A stretch of 64,000 nucleotides of DNA from Aeromicrobium phoceense (GTDB lineage: Bacteria > Actinomycetota > Actinomycetes > Propionibacteriales > Nocardioidaceae), in NCBI RefSeq assembly GCF_013868155.1, contig NZ_JACEOG010000001.1, forward strand, positions 1,550,001 to 1,614,000, given 5' to 3'. Every line of letters starts with the position of its first letter. The first letter of the stretch is position 1. Both the position numbers and the translations under genes were made by a program. The notes under the pieces are model-generated. The model was given only the letters and a program-made list of their open reading frames with translations. It was not told the origin of the DNA and did not search any database. Shown piece after piece: positions 26,649-36,518 of the stretch.

Positions 26649-27703
26649 GCGCCGCGACGCGGCACGGGCTCTCCGCCGCGCTGAAGGCCGAGCGCTCGGT
26701 GGTGCGAGGCTTCGCGCGGCTGCCCGACTCCGTGGTCGCGCGGCTCGGCCGGCACGCGCCGGTCAACCGCGACGGGGAGACCCTGTCACCCGAGATCGCG
26801 GTCGCCCTGCGGGTCATGAACCGCATCCCCGGCGGCGACTTCACGCAGCATCCCGTCGAGCAGGCGCGCCGGATGCTGACCGACGAGGCGCTCGTCTTCG
26901 CCGACGTCTTCCCCGACTTCGCCGTCGAGGAGGACCTCGTGATCCCCAGCGCGGCCGGCCCGATCCCGGCCACCCGGTACCGCGCGACCACTGAGTCGAA
27001 GGGCCTCGTCCTGTACTTCCACGGCGGGGGATGGGTGCTGGGCAGCCGCGTCAGCACCGACTCGGCCGTGCGCTTCCTCGCGCTGGAGGCCGGCGTCGAC
27101 GTCCTCTCCGTGGACTACCGGCTCGCGCCCGAGCACCCGTTCCCCGCCGCCACCGAGGACGCACTCGCGGCCTGGGACTTCGCGGTGGAGCACGCGCCGA
27201 GCTGGGGCCTGGACCCGCGCCGGATCGTGGTCGCGGGCGACAGCGCGGGCGGCAACCTGAGCGCGGTGCTGGCCCAGGACCTGCGCGGTCGGGACATCGT
27301 CCCCGCGCTGCAGGTGCTGCTGTTCCCCGTCACCGACCTCGCCACCAAGCACCCGTCCTACGCCGAGTTCTCCGAGGGCTACTTCCTCACCGAAGGGCAC
27401 ATGGACTGGTACCGCGAGCGCTACCTCGCCGATCCCGCCGACGCGCTCGACCCGCGCGCCTCGCCGCTGCTGGCCGAGGACCTCGCGGGGCTGCCGCCGG
27501 CCTACGTCGCCGTCGCCGGCTTCGACCCGCTGCGCGACGAGGGCATCGCGTACGCCCGCCGTCTGGAGGAGGCCGGGGTGCCCACGACGCTGGCCCGGGA
27601 GGGCTCGCTGATCCACGCCTTCATCAACATCACCGGCGTCAGCCGCCCGGCGAGGGAGGCGACGCAGCGGATCGCGAACGCGATCGCGGCAGCCATGGCG
27701 TGA
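26645..27703 (+). CDS. Alpha/beta-hydrolase of the hormone-sensitive-lipase family
   Basis: 352 residues. Oxyanion motif HGGGW near residue 121, nucleophile elbow GDSAGG near residue 201, then the acid in FDPLRDEG and the catalytic His in SLIHAF. The HSL family cleaves carboxylic esters, including short acylglycerols. GTG at 26645 overlaps the glpK stop (GTGA), so it is translationally coupled to glycerol kinase. Its place between glpK and glpD suggests it releases glycerol or fatty acids from esters; this is inference. An N-terminal helical cap of ~90 residues precedes the hydrolase core. Confidence 0.9.
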   Translation: MSAATRHGLSAALKAERSVVRGFARLPDSVVARLGRHAPVNRDGETLSPEIAVALRVMNRIPGGDFTQHPVEQARRMLTDEALVFADVFPDFAVEEDLVIPSAAGPIPATRYRATTESKGLVLYFHGGGWVLGSRVSTDSAVRFLALEAGVDVLSVDYRLAPEHPFPAATEDALAAWDFAVEHAPSWGLDPRRIVVAGDSAGGNLSAVLAQDLRGRDIVPALQVLLFPVTDLATKHPSYAEFSEGYFLTEGHMDWYRERYLADPADALDPRASPLLAEDLAGLPPAYVAVAGFDPLRDEGIAYARRLEEAGVPTTLAREGSLIHAFINITGVSRPAREATQRIANAIAAAMA

Positions 27704-27722
27704 CACTGGTTGACTGGAGTCC

Positions 27723-29450
27723 ATGCGACCGGTTGCCCTCTCCCCGCAGCACCGCCAGGAGGCGCTCGACGCGCTGGCCTCGGAACACCTCGACATCCTC
27801 GTCATCGGCGGCGGGGTCGTGGGCGGTGGTGCCGCGCTCGATGCCGCCACGCGAGGCCTCTCCGTGGGGCTCGTGGAGGCCCGCGACTTCGCCTCCGGCA
27901 CCTCCAGCCGCTCGAGCAAGCTCGTGCACGGCGGCCTGCGCTACCTCGAGATGCTCGACTTCCGCCTCGTCGCGGAGGCGCTCGGCGAGCGCAGCCTGCT
28001 GATCGACAAGCTCGCGCCGCACCTGGTGAAGCCGGTGCCGTTCCTCTACCCGCTGACGCACCGCGTCTGGGAGCGCTTCTACGCCGGCTCCGGTGTGGCC
28101 CTCTACGACTCGATGGCGCTGCTGTCCGGGCGCTCGCGCGGCGTCCCGCGGCACCGCCACCTCACCCGCACCGGCGCCCGCCGGATCATGCCGGGCCTGC
28201 GCAAGGACGCCCTCGTGGGCGCCCTGCACTACTACGACGGGCAGGTCGACGACGCCCGCCACACGATGTTCCTGTCGCGCACGGCCGCGGCCTACGGCGC
28301 CCACGTCGCCAGCCGCACCCGCGTGATCGACCTCGTGCGCGAGGCCGACCGCGTCGTCGGCGCGCGGGTCAAGGACCTCGAGTCGGGCCGCGAGATCGAG
28401 ATCCGCGCCCGCCAGGTCGTCAACGCCACGGGTGTGTGGACCGACGAGACGCAGTCCTTCGCCGCCGAGCGCGGCCAGTTCAACGTCCGGGCCAGCAAGG
28501 GCATCCACCTCGTGGTGCCGCGCGACCGGATCCGCGGCGAGTCCGGGCTGATCCTGCGCACCGAGAAGTCGGTGCTGTTCGTCATCCCGTGGGGGCGTCA
28601 CTGGATCATCGGCACGACGGACACGGACTGGTCGCTGAGCAAGGACCACCCGGCCGCCAGCGCGAAGGACATCGCCTACCTGCTCGAGGAGGTCAACAAG
28701 GTCCTCGTCGAGCCGCTCCTCGCCGAGGACGTCGAGGGCGTGTATGCCGGCCTGCGCCCGCTGCTGGCCGGCGAGGACGAGGCCACCAGCAAGCTGTCGC
28801 GCGAGCACGCGGTCTCCACCTCGGTGAAGGGGCTCGTCGTCATCGCCGGCGGCAAGTACACGACCTACCGCGTGATGGCGAAGGACGCGATCGACGCCGC
28901 CGTGCAGCAGATGGGCACGCTGCTCGACCGTCGCGTGCCGGAGTGCGTCACCGACGACATCCCGCTGCTCGGCGCGGACGGGTACTCCGCCCTGTGGAAC
29001 CAGCGCCAGGCGCTCGCGGCCCAGCACGGGCTCGGCGTCGGCCGGGTCGAGCACCTGCTGAACCGGTTCGGCACCCTCGCCACCGAGGTGCTCGACCTCA
29101 TCGCCGACCGACCGGACCTCGCCGAGCCGCTCACCGGCGCGGACGACTACCTGCGCGCCGAGGTGGTCTACGGCGTCACGCACGAGGGCGCCCGCCACCT
29201 CGACGACATCCTCGCGCGGCGCACCCGGATCTCGATCGAGACGTTCCACCGCGGCACCGAGTGCGCGTCGGAGGCGGCCGAGCTCATGGCCGAGGTCCTC
29301 GACTGGTCCGACGCCCAGCGCGAGCGCGAGGTCGACCACTACCTCAAGCGGGTCGACGCCGAGCGCGAGAGCCAGACGATGCCCGACGACGAGACCGCCG
29401 ACGCGGCGCGCATGGGCGCTCCCGACGTCGTCCCGGTGGCGCACCTGTGA
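27723..29450 (+). CDS. glpD: Glycerol-3-phosphate dehydrogenase (FAD)
   Basis: 575 residues. FAD-binding VIGGGVVGGGAALDAATRG begins near residue 26. SSRSSKLVHGGLRYLE is the family signature, and WIIGTTDTDW and ARPL-type substrate-site segments follow (YAGLRPLLAG). The C-terminal helical domain is present. It oxidises glycerol 3-phosphate to dihydroxyacetone phosphate at the membrane and feeds electrons to the quinone pool. ATG at 27723, 19 nt after the esterase stop. Together with GlpK it forms the glycerol catabolic route. Confidence 0.95.
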   Translation: MRPVALSPQHRQEALDALASEHLDILVIGGGVVGGGAALDAATRGLSVGLVEARDFASGTSSRSSKLVHGGLRYLEMLDFRLVAEALGERSLLIDKLAPHLVKPVPFLYPLTHRVWERFYAGSGVALYDSMALLSGRSRGVPRHRHLTRTGARRIMPGLRKDALVGALHYYDGQVDDARHTMFLSRTAAAYGAHVASRTRVIDLVREADRVVGARVKDLESGREIEIRARQVVNATGVWTDETQSFAAERGQFNVRASKGIHLVVPRDRIRGESGLILRTEKSVLFVIPWGRHWIIGTTDTDWSLSKDHPAASAKDIAYLLEEVNKVLVEPLLAEDVEGVYAGLRPLLAGEDEATSKLSREHAVSTSVKGLVVIAGGKYTTYRVMAKDAIDAAVQQMGTLLDRRVPECVTDDIPLLGADGYSALWNQRQALAAQHGLGVGRVEHLLNRFGTLATEVLDLIADRPDLAEPLTGADDYLRAEVVYGVTHEGARHLDDILARRTRISIETFHRGTECASEAAELMAEVLDWSDAQREREVDHYLKRVDAERESQTMPDDETADAARMGAPDVVPVAHL

Positions 29451-30001
29451 GGCTCGACCCGGCCCGGGTCCTCGTCATCGCGGCGACGAAGGCCGAGGCT
29501 GCCCACCTGCCCCCGGAGGTGCCGCTCGTCCTCACCGGGATCGGGAAGGTCGAGGCCGCGGCCGCCACCACGGAGGCCATCGCGGCGCTGCGTCCCGAGC
29601 TGGTCCTCAACGTGGGCACGGCTGGCGCGCTGCGCCCCGGCCTGACCGGGCTCTTCGTGCCCTCGGTCGTCGTGAACCACGACTACTCCGCCGACGCGAT
29701 CCGCGCGCTCGGCCACGACGCCGTGGACGAGATCGATCTCGCCGGCGGCGACGGCACCGTGCTGGCCACGGGGGACCTGTTCGTCACCGACCCCGTCGTC
29801 CGCGACGCGATCGCCGCGCGGGCCCACCTGGTCGACATGGAGGGCTTCGCGGTGGCACGGGCGTGCCAGCGCGCCGGCGTGCCGTGCCGCCTCGTGAAGA
29901 TCGTGAGCGACGCCGCCGACGACTCCGCACTGGAGTGGACCGCGGTGGTCGACGCCTGCGCGCGGCTGCTCGGGCACTGGGTGCGCGAGCGGCTGGCCTG
30001 A
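29447..30001 (+). CDS. Nucleosidase of the MTA/SAH nucleosidase-like phosphorylase superfamily
   Basis: 184 residues. VLVIAATKAEAAHLP, LVLTGIGKVEAAAATTEAI, LVLNVGTAGALRPGL and the substrate-binding VDMEGFAVARAC follow the order of 5'-methylthioadenosine/SAH nucleosidases, with the conserved Met-Glu pair and a C-terminal Asp (IVSDAADDSA). It is shorter than Pfs (about 230). GTG at 29447 overlaps the glpD stop. The substrate is uncertain; a purine nucleoside or futalosine-type compound is possible. Confidence 0.85.
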   Translation: MRLDPARVLVIAATKAEAAHLPPEVPLVLTGIGKVEAAAATTEAIAALRPELVLNVGTAGALRPGLTGLFVPSVVVNHDYSADAIRALGHDAVDEIDLAGGDGTVLATGDLFVTDPVVRDAIAARAHLVDMEGFAVARACQRAGVPCRLVKIVSDAADDSALEWTAVVDACARLLGHWVRERLA

Positions 30002-30003
30002 CC

Positions 30004-30426
30004 TCAGGGCTCCGGGTCGTCCTCGCGCTCCCACGCGATCGCCACGAGCCGGCGCAGCACGCCGAGGTCGACGTCGTCGAGCCTCTTGACGTACACGCAG
30101 CCCGCGCCCTCGGTGTACGTGCCCAGCTCGGGAAGCAGCGCGGCGCCCTCGGGTCGGTCCTTCAGGCCGTAGATCGTCAGCGCTGCCTTGCGGGGCGAGA
30201 ACGCGACCTTCGGCCAGGTGCCGCGGGTGCGGGGGTTGGCGGGGGAGACGTAGCGGTAGCTGCCGTAGCCCACCATCGACGGTCCCCACATCACCGGATC
30301 GGTGCCCGTGACCTCGCCGACGATCTCGGCCAGCCGCTGACCGTCCTCACGCCGGCGCGCGGGCGTGGCGGCGGCGAGGAAGGCGCCCACGTCGGCGTCG
30401 GTGGGCTGCGTCTTCGGCTCGGCCAT
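30004..30426 (-). CDS. DUF1801 family protein
   Basis: 140 residues. MWGPSMVGYGSYRYVSPANPRTRGTWPKVAFSPRKAALTIY-type text at residues ~46-88 (the core is WGPSMVGYGSY) matches DUF1801/YdhG-like small proteins of the SufE-like/YjbR-like fold group; the biochemical function is unknown. ATG at 30426. It is convergent with the nucleosidase gene with 2 nt between the stops. Confidence 0.85.
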   Translation of the reverse strand: MAEPKTQPTDADVGAFLAAATPARRREDGQRLAEIVGEVTGTDPVMWGPSMVGYGSYRYVSPANPRTRGTWPKVAFSPRKAALTIYGLKDRPEGAALLPELGTYTEGAGCVYVKRLDDVDLGVLRRLVAIAWEREDDPEP

Positions 30427-30440
30427 GACTCCATCATGAC

Positions 30441-30473
30441 GAACGGCCCGGAATCATCGATTCCGGGCCGTTC
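30441..30473 (-). terminator. Terminator hairpin of tRNA-His
   Basis: A 14-bp perfect stem, GAACGGCCCGGAAT with ATTCCGGGCCGTTC, and a CATCG loop, immediately 3' of the tRNA-His gene on the minus strand. Confidence 0.8.
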
Positions 30474-30477
30474 ATGG

Positions 30478-30551
30478 GGTGGATGACGGGACTTGAACCC
30501 GCGGCCACCGGCACCACAAGCCGGTGCTCTACCAACTGAGCTACACCCACC
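30478..30551 (-). tRNA. tRNA-His (anticodon GTG)
   Basis: On the minus strand: acceptor GTGGGTG with CATCCAC, D-stem GCTC/GAGC, anticodon stem ACCGGC/GCCGGT with loop TTGTGGT, T-arm GCGGG-TTCAAGT-CCCGT. The extra 5' G (G-1, base 30551) opposite C73 is the identity mark of tRNA-His. CCA is encoded at 30475-30477. Confidence 0.95.
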
Positions 30552-30604
30552 ATGTGCGCCTCGCGGCACAGCGCGACGAGTCTACCGGACGTCTCGCGCA
30601 GGTC

Positions 30605-31213
30605 CTACTCGGAGGGGGTGCCCCCGAGGATCTCCGCGGCGACGGCGCGCGCGGTCTCGGTGTCGACCCCCGGATCGGGGGTGAAGACGGTGCGGCGGTA
30701 GTAGCGCAGCTCGTCGATGCTCTCGCGGATGTCGGCCAGCGCGCGGTGGGCGCCGCCCTTCTCGGGTGCCGCGAAGTAGGCGCGGGGGAACCAGTGGCGC
30801 GCCAGCTCCTTGATGGAGGACACGTCGATCACCCGGTAGTGCAGCCACGTCTCGAGCTCGACCATGTCGCGGGCCAGGAAGGCGCGGTCGGTGCCGATCG
30901 AGTTGCCGGCGAGCGGAGTCTTGCCCGGCTCGGTGGCGTACTGGCGGACGTACTCGAGCACCTGCTCCTCGGCCTCGCGCAGCGTGATGCCGCTGGCCAG
31001 CTGGTCGAGCAGGCCAGAGGAGGTGTGCATCTGCGTGACGACCTCGTTCATCTGCTCGAGCGCCGCCTGCGGGGGCTTGATGATGAGGTCGACCCCGTCG
31101 CCGAGGATGTTGAGGTCGTAGTCGGTCACGAGCGCCGCGATCTCGACCAGGGCGTCGTCGCGGATCGACAGGCCCGTCATCTCGCAATCGATCCACACCA
31201 GCTTGTCGTTCAC
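30605..31213 (-). CDS. orn: Oligoribonuclease (3'-5' exonuclease)
   Basis: 202 residues. The DEDDh exonuclease motifs are visible: [11 protein letters not shown] (Exo I), [15 protein letters not shown] (Exo II) and [11 protein letters not shown] (Exo III with the catalytic His). Orn degrades 2-5 nt RNA and pGpG. GTG at 31213 is leaderless with TAGGGT 6 nt upstream. It is monocistronic between tRNA-His and the divergent DsbA-like genes. Length and motifs are canonical. Confidence 0.95.
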   Translation of the reverse strand: MNDKLVWIDCEMTGLSIRDDALVEIAALVTDYDLNILGDGVDLIIKPPQAALEQMNEVVTQMHTSSGLLDQLASGITLREAEEQVLEYVRQYATEPGKTPLAGNSIGTDRAFLARDMVELETWLHYRVIDVSSIKELARHWFPRAYFAAPEKGGAHRALADIRESIDELRYYRRTVFTPDPGVDTETARAVAAEILGGTPSE

Positions 31214-31301
31214 CCCGCCACCCTAGTGCGCGCCACTGACGGATGGGCCGCACCGGGTAGGCTTCCGGCCGTACCGCGTCCATGTCCCGAGGAGCCCGCA
31301 C

Positions 31302-32054
31302 GTGACGAACGACCGCCAGGCCCGCGCCGCCCGCGCCGAGCAGATGCGCAAGGAGCGCGAGAAGGCCGAGCGCAAGCAGCGCAACAAGATCACCGTCGCG
31401 ATCGTCGTCGTGGTCCTCGTGCTGATCGCCGCCGCAGGCTGGGGCGTCAAGTCCCTCTCGGACGACAACGCGAAGAGCACCGAGGTCATCGAGCCGGCCA
31501 ACCTGACCGAGGGCGGTGTCGACTTCCCGGCCACGGGACAGACGAAGCCCGACGCTCCGGTGATGGAGGTGTTCGAGGACTTCCTGTGCCCCGCCTGCGG
31601 CTCCTTCGAACAGCTCAGTGGCCAGTTCCTGCAGGACCAGGCCGCGTCGGGCGCCATCACCCTGCGCTTCATGCCGTTCTCGTTCCTGCACAACCAGAGC
31701 ACGAACGACTACTCACGCCGCGCGGCCAATGTGGCGATGTGCGCCGTGGACCAGGAGGGCCCGGAAGCCTTCTGGAAGGTCCACACCGCGCTGTTCGCCA
31801 ACCAGCCCGCCGAGGGCGGAGCCGGCCCGGAGGACGCCGAGCTGATCGAACTGGCCGAGGAGGCCGGCGCGCCGGACGTCGAGTCGTGCGTCCGCACCGA
31901 GAAGTTCGTCCCGTGGATCGACGAGATGCAGGAGAAGTCGGCCGACGAGCGCGAGGTCTCGGGCACCCCGACGGTGCACATCAACGGCAAGGCCTCCGAG
32001 GCGCGCACGCCGCAGGAGCTGCAGGCCGCGATCGCCGAGGCGTCCAAGTCCTGA
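31302..32054 (+). CDS. Membrane-anchored DsbA-like thioredoxin-fold protein (CPAC)
   Basis: 250 residues. A charged cytoplasmic N-terminus (1-29) and one membrane segment (about 30-50, ITVAIVVVVLVLIAAAGWGV) precede an extracytoplasmic DsbA-type domain with the redox motif CPAC in FEDFLCPACGSFE, a second Cys pair (AMCAVD, ESCVR) and the cis-Pro loop SGTPTVHING. It likely forms or isomerises disulfides in secreted proteins. GTG at 31302 follows GAGGAG. It is a tandem paralogue of the next gene, 1 nt downstream. Confidence 0.9.
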   Translation: MTNDRQARAARAEQMRKEREKAERKQRNKITVAIVVVVLVLIAAAGWGVKSLSDDNAKSTEVIEPANLTEGGVDFPATGQTKPDAPVMEVFEDFLCPACGSFEQLSGQFLQDQAASGAITLRFMPFSFLHNQSTNDYSRRAANVAMCAVDQEGPEAFWKVHTALFANQPAEGGAGPEDAELIELAEEAGAPDVESCVRTEKFVPWIDEMQEKSADEREVSGTPTVHINGKASEARTPQELQAAIAEASKS

Positions 32055-32055
32055 C

Positions 32056-32793
32056 GTGACGAACGACCGCAAGGCGCGGGGCGCCCGGGCCGAGCAGGCT
32101 CGCCTCGAGCGTGAGCGTGCGGAGCGCCGCAAGCGCACCACGCTCACGCTCGCGGCGGTCGTCGGCGCCCTCGTGCTGGTGCTCGGGGTCGCCTGGGGTC
32201 TCTCGGCGCTGGGCGGCGACGACGCCGCGGACGGTCCGGTCGTCGAGCCGCGGAACGTGACGTCCGGCGGCGTGCAGCACCCCGGTGCCGCGCCGGCCGG
32301 CGCGCCGGTGGTGGAGGTGTACGAGGACTTCCTGTGCTCGCACTGCGCCGACTTCGAGGCCGAGCACGGTGCGTGGCTGGACGACCGCGCCGAGCGCGGC
32401 GACATCGTGTTGCGCTTCATGCCCATGACGATCCTCGACGGCACCGCCGGCACCGGCCCTGCGCACGACGCGATGAACGCGGCCTTCTGCGTCGCCGATG
32501 CCCAGGGCGCGGAGGCGTTCTGGGCGATGAAGTCGGCGCTGTTCGGCGCGGGCTACGCCTCGGGTGACGAAGAGCCGTCCGAGACCGCGCTCGCGGCCCT
32601 GGCGCAGGACGCCGGGGTCCCCGGCGCCGACGCGTGCATCCAGGACCGCAGGTTCGTGCCCTGGCTGAACGAGGCACGCGAGACCGCGCGGGAGCGCGAC
32701 GTCACGGGCACCCCGTCGGTGTTCGTCGACGGCGAGAAGCTCGATGACGTCTTCGAGGTGCGCTCGGCCGTCGAGGACGCGCTCGCGTCCTGA
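32056..32793 (+). CDS. Second DsbA-like thioredoxin-fold protein (CSHC)
   Basis: 245 residues, same layout as the preceding paralogue: basic N-terminus MTNDRKARGARAEQ, one membrane segment (about 29-50), redox motif CSHC in YEDFLCSHCADFE, a second Cys pair (AAFCVAD, ADACIQD) and the cis-Pro loop TGTPSVFVDG. The different active-site dipeptide (SH versus PA) predicts another redox potential or client set. GTG at 32056. A 16-bp palindrome spans its stop codon. Confidence 0.9.
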   Translation: MTNDRKARGARAEQARLERERAERRKRTTLTLAAVVGALVLVLGVAWGLSALGGDDAADGPVVEPRNVTSGGVQHPGAAPAGAPVVEVYEDFLCSHCADFEAEHGAWLDDRAERGDIVLRFMPMTILDGTAGTGPAHDAMNAAFCVADAQGAEAFWAMKSALFGAGYASGDEEPSETALAALAQDAGVPGADACIQDRRFVPWLNEARETARERDVTGTPSVFVDGEKLDDVFEVRSAVEDALAS

Positions 32794-32804
32794 CGGCCGT
32801 CAGG
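32789..32804. terminator. Short palindrome at a convergent junction
   Basis: CCTGACGGCCGTCAGG is a perfect 16-bp palindrome covering the stop of the second DsbA-like gene and touching the stop of the opposing amphi-Trp gene. It may act as a weak two-way terminator; no T-run follows. Confidence 0.35.
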
Positions 32805-33023
32805 TCACCAGCGCAGCTCGATCTCCAGCTCGTTCTCGTCACCGATCTCGACCTCGACGGTCAGCTCGACCTCGTCGGGCACGTCGACCGTGATGCGGTG
32901 GCCGTTCTTCTCGAACTCCACGGAGTTGTGGCGCGCGAGCGCGTCGGCGAGGGCGTGCAGCCTGGCGGCGGCCTCCTCGCGGCGAAGTCGCTGGGTCTGG
33001 TCGATCTCGAACAGGTCGCTCAC
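32805..33023 (-). CDS. Amphi-Trp domain protein
   Basis: 72 residues. LFEIDQTQRLRREEAAARLHALADAL followed by alternating strands TVDVPDEVELTVEVEIGDENELEIELRW, ending in Trp, matches the amphi-Trp (TIGR04354) family of short proteins of unknown function. GTG at 33023 has GGAGAG upstream. It stands alone between tRNA-Arg and the convergent DsbA-like genes. Confidence 0.8.
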   Translation of the reverse strand: MSDLFEIDQTQRLRREEAAARLHALADALARHNSVEFEKNGHRITVDVPDEVELTVEVEIGDENELEIELRW

Positions 33024-33047
33024 GGTTCTCTCCTTCGATTCGGCTGG

Positions 33048-33121
33048 CGCGCCCGGCAGGATTCGAACCTGCGACCTAGAGATTAGAAGGCTCTTGCTCT
33101 ATCCAGCTGAGCTACGGGCGC
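33048..33121 (-). tRNA. tRNA-Arg (anticodon TCT)
   Basis: On the minus strand: acceptor GCGCCCG/CGGGCGC, D-stem GCTC/GAGC, anticodon stem AGAGC/TCTCT with loop CTTCTAA, T-arm GCAGG-TTCGAAT-CCTGC. The anticodon TCT reads AGA. The last anticodon-stem pair is a C-T mismatch (positions 31/39). Discriminator G; CCA encoded at 33045-33047. Confidence 0.9.
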
Positions 33122-33178
33122 CTGCGGCCCACACTATCGGGGGCGTTCGGTGTCGTGGCTCCGCTCTAGGCTGTCCAC

Positions 33179-34339
33179 GTGACGACGACCGAGGCGCCCG
33201 CCGCCCTGCCGCGCGAGGACGACCCGTTCCGTCAGCGTGGTCGCAAGCTCCTCGTCGTGCTGGTCTGGATCTCCGCCCTGGCCGGCGCCGCCGGCGCGAT
33301 CTTCCTGGCCTCCACGTCGGGATCGGTCACCGGCGCCTCCCTCGCGGTGGTCTACGCCCTGGTGCCCCTCCCGGCAGCGCTGGCCATGTACTGGTGGCTC
33401 GACCGCGTCGAGCCCGAGCCGTTCCGCTACAAGGCGGCCGCGTTCGTCTGGGGCGCGGTGATCGCCGTGGCGATCGCTCTGCCGATGGAGATCGGGATGT
33501 CGCGCCTGGGCATGAGCGAGGACTGGCTCATCGCCTTCGGTGCGCCCGTCGCCGAGGAGTTCGCCAAGGGCCTGTTCGTCGTGCTCACGCTCGTCCGGCT
33601 GCGCCGCATCATCGACGGGGTCCTCGACGGACTCATCGTCTCGGGCCTGGTCGCGCTGGGCTTCGCCGCGATGGAGAACGTCGGCTACTACGCCGCCAGC
33701 TACCTGGGCTTCGATGAGGTGCCCTACTCCGGCACCGAGATGGCGACCGCCACGTTCGTGGTCCGCGGGCTCTTCAGCCCGTTCGCGCATCCGCTCTTCG
33801 CGTCGGCGATCGGCATCGCCGTCGGCCTGTCGGTCTCGCGCACCTCGCGCGCCCAGCGCTGGGGGCTGGTGGCGCTGGGCTACCTCGTCAGCGTCGGCCT
33901 CCACGCGCTGTGGAACGGCTCGATCGTGGTCGGGGGCGGCGTGGGCTTCCTGCTGGCGTACGTCGTGCTCGCGTGCCTCCTGCTCGGCCTGGGCGTCACG
34001 GCTGTCGTGCTGCGCATGCGCCAGTTCGACGTGATGGCCCGGTCCCTGGGCGACATGGCGCGGCGCGGCTGGCTCCACCCGGCAGAGGTGCCGTGGCTGG
34101 TCCGCTTCGGCCGCCGGCGCCAGGCCCGCGTGTTCGCCGCGCGCTACGGACCCATCGCCGCGGAGGCCGTCGACCGGTACCAGCAGCTCGCGACCGAGGT
34201 CGCCTTCCTGCACGACGCGGTGATGACCGGACGGGCCAAGCCCGAGGGTCCCGACCGCACCTACGCGCTGCTCGACCGCATGTGGCACCTGCGCCCGTTC
34301 CTGCGGTTCCCGCCCGCCCTGCCGCCCGGCTCGAGGTGA
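33179..34339 (+). CDS. PrsW-family intramembrane metalloprotease
   Basis: 386 residues with about eight membrane segments. The family motifs appear in order: APVAEEFAKG (EExxK), GFAAMENVGYY (ExxxY type), FAHPLFASAIG (HP) and GLHALWNG (His). PrsW-type proteases cleave membrane proteins such as anti-sigma factors. The C-terminal cytoplasmic tail of about 100 residues is charged. GTG at 33179 is leaderless, TAGGCT 6 nt upstream. No anti-sigma gene is adjacent; the target is unknown. Confidence 0.9.
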   Translation: MTTTEAPAALPREDDPFRQRGRKLLVVLVWISALAGAAGAIFLASTSGSVTGASLAVVYALVPLPAALAMYWWLDRVEPEPFRYKAAAFVWGAVIAVAIALPMEIGMSRLGMSEDWLIAFGAPVAEEFAKGLFVVLTLVRLRRIIDGVLDGLIVSGLVALGFAAMENVGYYAASYLGFDEVPYSGTEMATATFVVRGLFSPFAHPLFASAIGIAVGLSVSRTSRAQRWGLVALGYLVSVGLHALWNGSIVVGGGVGFLLAYVVLACLLLGLGVTAVVLRMRQFDVMARSLGDMARRGWLHPAEVPWLVRFGRRRQARVFAARYGPIAAEAVDRYQQLATEVAFLHDAVMTGRAKPEGPDRTYALLDRMWHLRPFLRFPPALPPGSR

Positions 34340-34389
34340 GTGTGGCGTCGATTCGTTGAGGCTCGGTACTCGCCGGTACGCTGGTGGGT

Positions 34390-35817
<1,428 letters not shown>

Positions 35818-35819
35818 GC

Positions 35820-36518
35820 ATGTCGCAACGTCGCCCCAAGAACGATCGGGTGCTGGTCGTCGACGATGACGCGTCGTTGGCCGAGATGCTCACGATCGTC
35901 CTGCAGGGCGAGGGCTTCCGTACGTCGGTGTGCCGCACCGGCGACGCGGTGATGGAGGCCTTCGAGGCCTTCAAGCCCGACGTCGTGCTCCTCGACCGGA
36001 TGCTCCCGGGTCTGGACGGCATGGAAGTGTGCCGCCAGATCCGGGAGGTCTCGGGCGTCCCGATCGTGATGCTGACCGCCAAGGGCGACACGCGCGACAT
36101 CGTCGACGGGCTCGGCGTCGGGGCCGACGACTACATCACCAAGCCGTTCCGCAACAGCGAGCTGATCGCGCGCATCCGCGCCCGGCTGCGCCGCAGCGAC
36201 CCGATGGGCGCACGGATCGAGTTCGGCGGGATCGTGCTCGACCCCCAGGCCCACACCGTTACCCGTGACGGCCGCCCGGTCTCGCTCACGCCGCTGGAGT
36301 TCGACCTGCTCGCGTGCCTGATCTCCGCGCCCGAGCAGGTCTTCAGCCGCGAGGCGCTGCTGGAGAAGGTGTGGGGCTACCACCATCCCGGCGACACCAA
36401 GCTGGTGAACGTCCACATGACCCGTCTGCGTCAGAAGATCGAGGACGACGCCGACAACCCCAGCGTCATCCGCACGGTGCGCGGCGTCGGCTACCAGGCG
36501 ATCGATCCGGCGAACTGA
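35820..36518 (+). CDS. mtrA: Response regulator MtrA
   Basis: 232 residues. Receiver domain with Asp15-17 and phospho-acceptor Asp59 in VVLLDRMLPG, Thr/Lys switch residues (MLTAKGD, ITKPF), then an OmpR-type winged helix ending VNVHMTRLRQKIEDD...VRGVGYQ. MtrA controls cell-wall, division and osmotic genes in actinobacteria. ATG at 35820 follows the sahH stop by 2 nt; the stop overlaps mtrB (ATGA). The order mtrA-mtrB-lpqB is conserved across the phylum. Confidence 0.96.
   Translation: MSQRRPKNDRVLVVDDDASLAEMLTIVLQGEGFRTSVCRTGDAVMEAFEAFKPDVVLLDRMLPGLDGMEVCRQIREVSGVPIVMLTAKGDTRDIVDGLGVGADDYITKPFRNSELIARIRARLRRSDPMGARIEFGGIVLDPQAHTVTRDGRPVSLTPLEFDLLACLISAPEQVFSREALLEKVWGYHHPGDTKLVNVHMTRLRQKIEDDADNPSVIRTVRGVGYQAIDPAN

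Noticed and set aside
34340..34389. SAH riboswitch before sahH
   Set aside because: The start appears leaderless with TACGCT 7 nt upstream, leaving no room for an aptamer.
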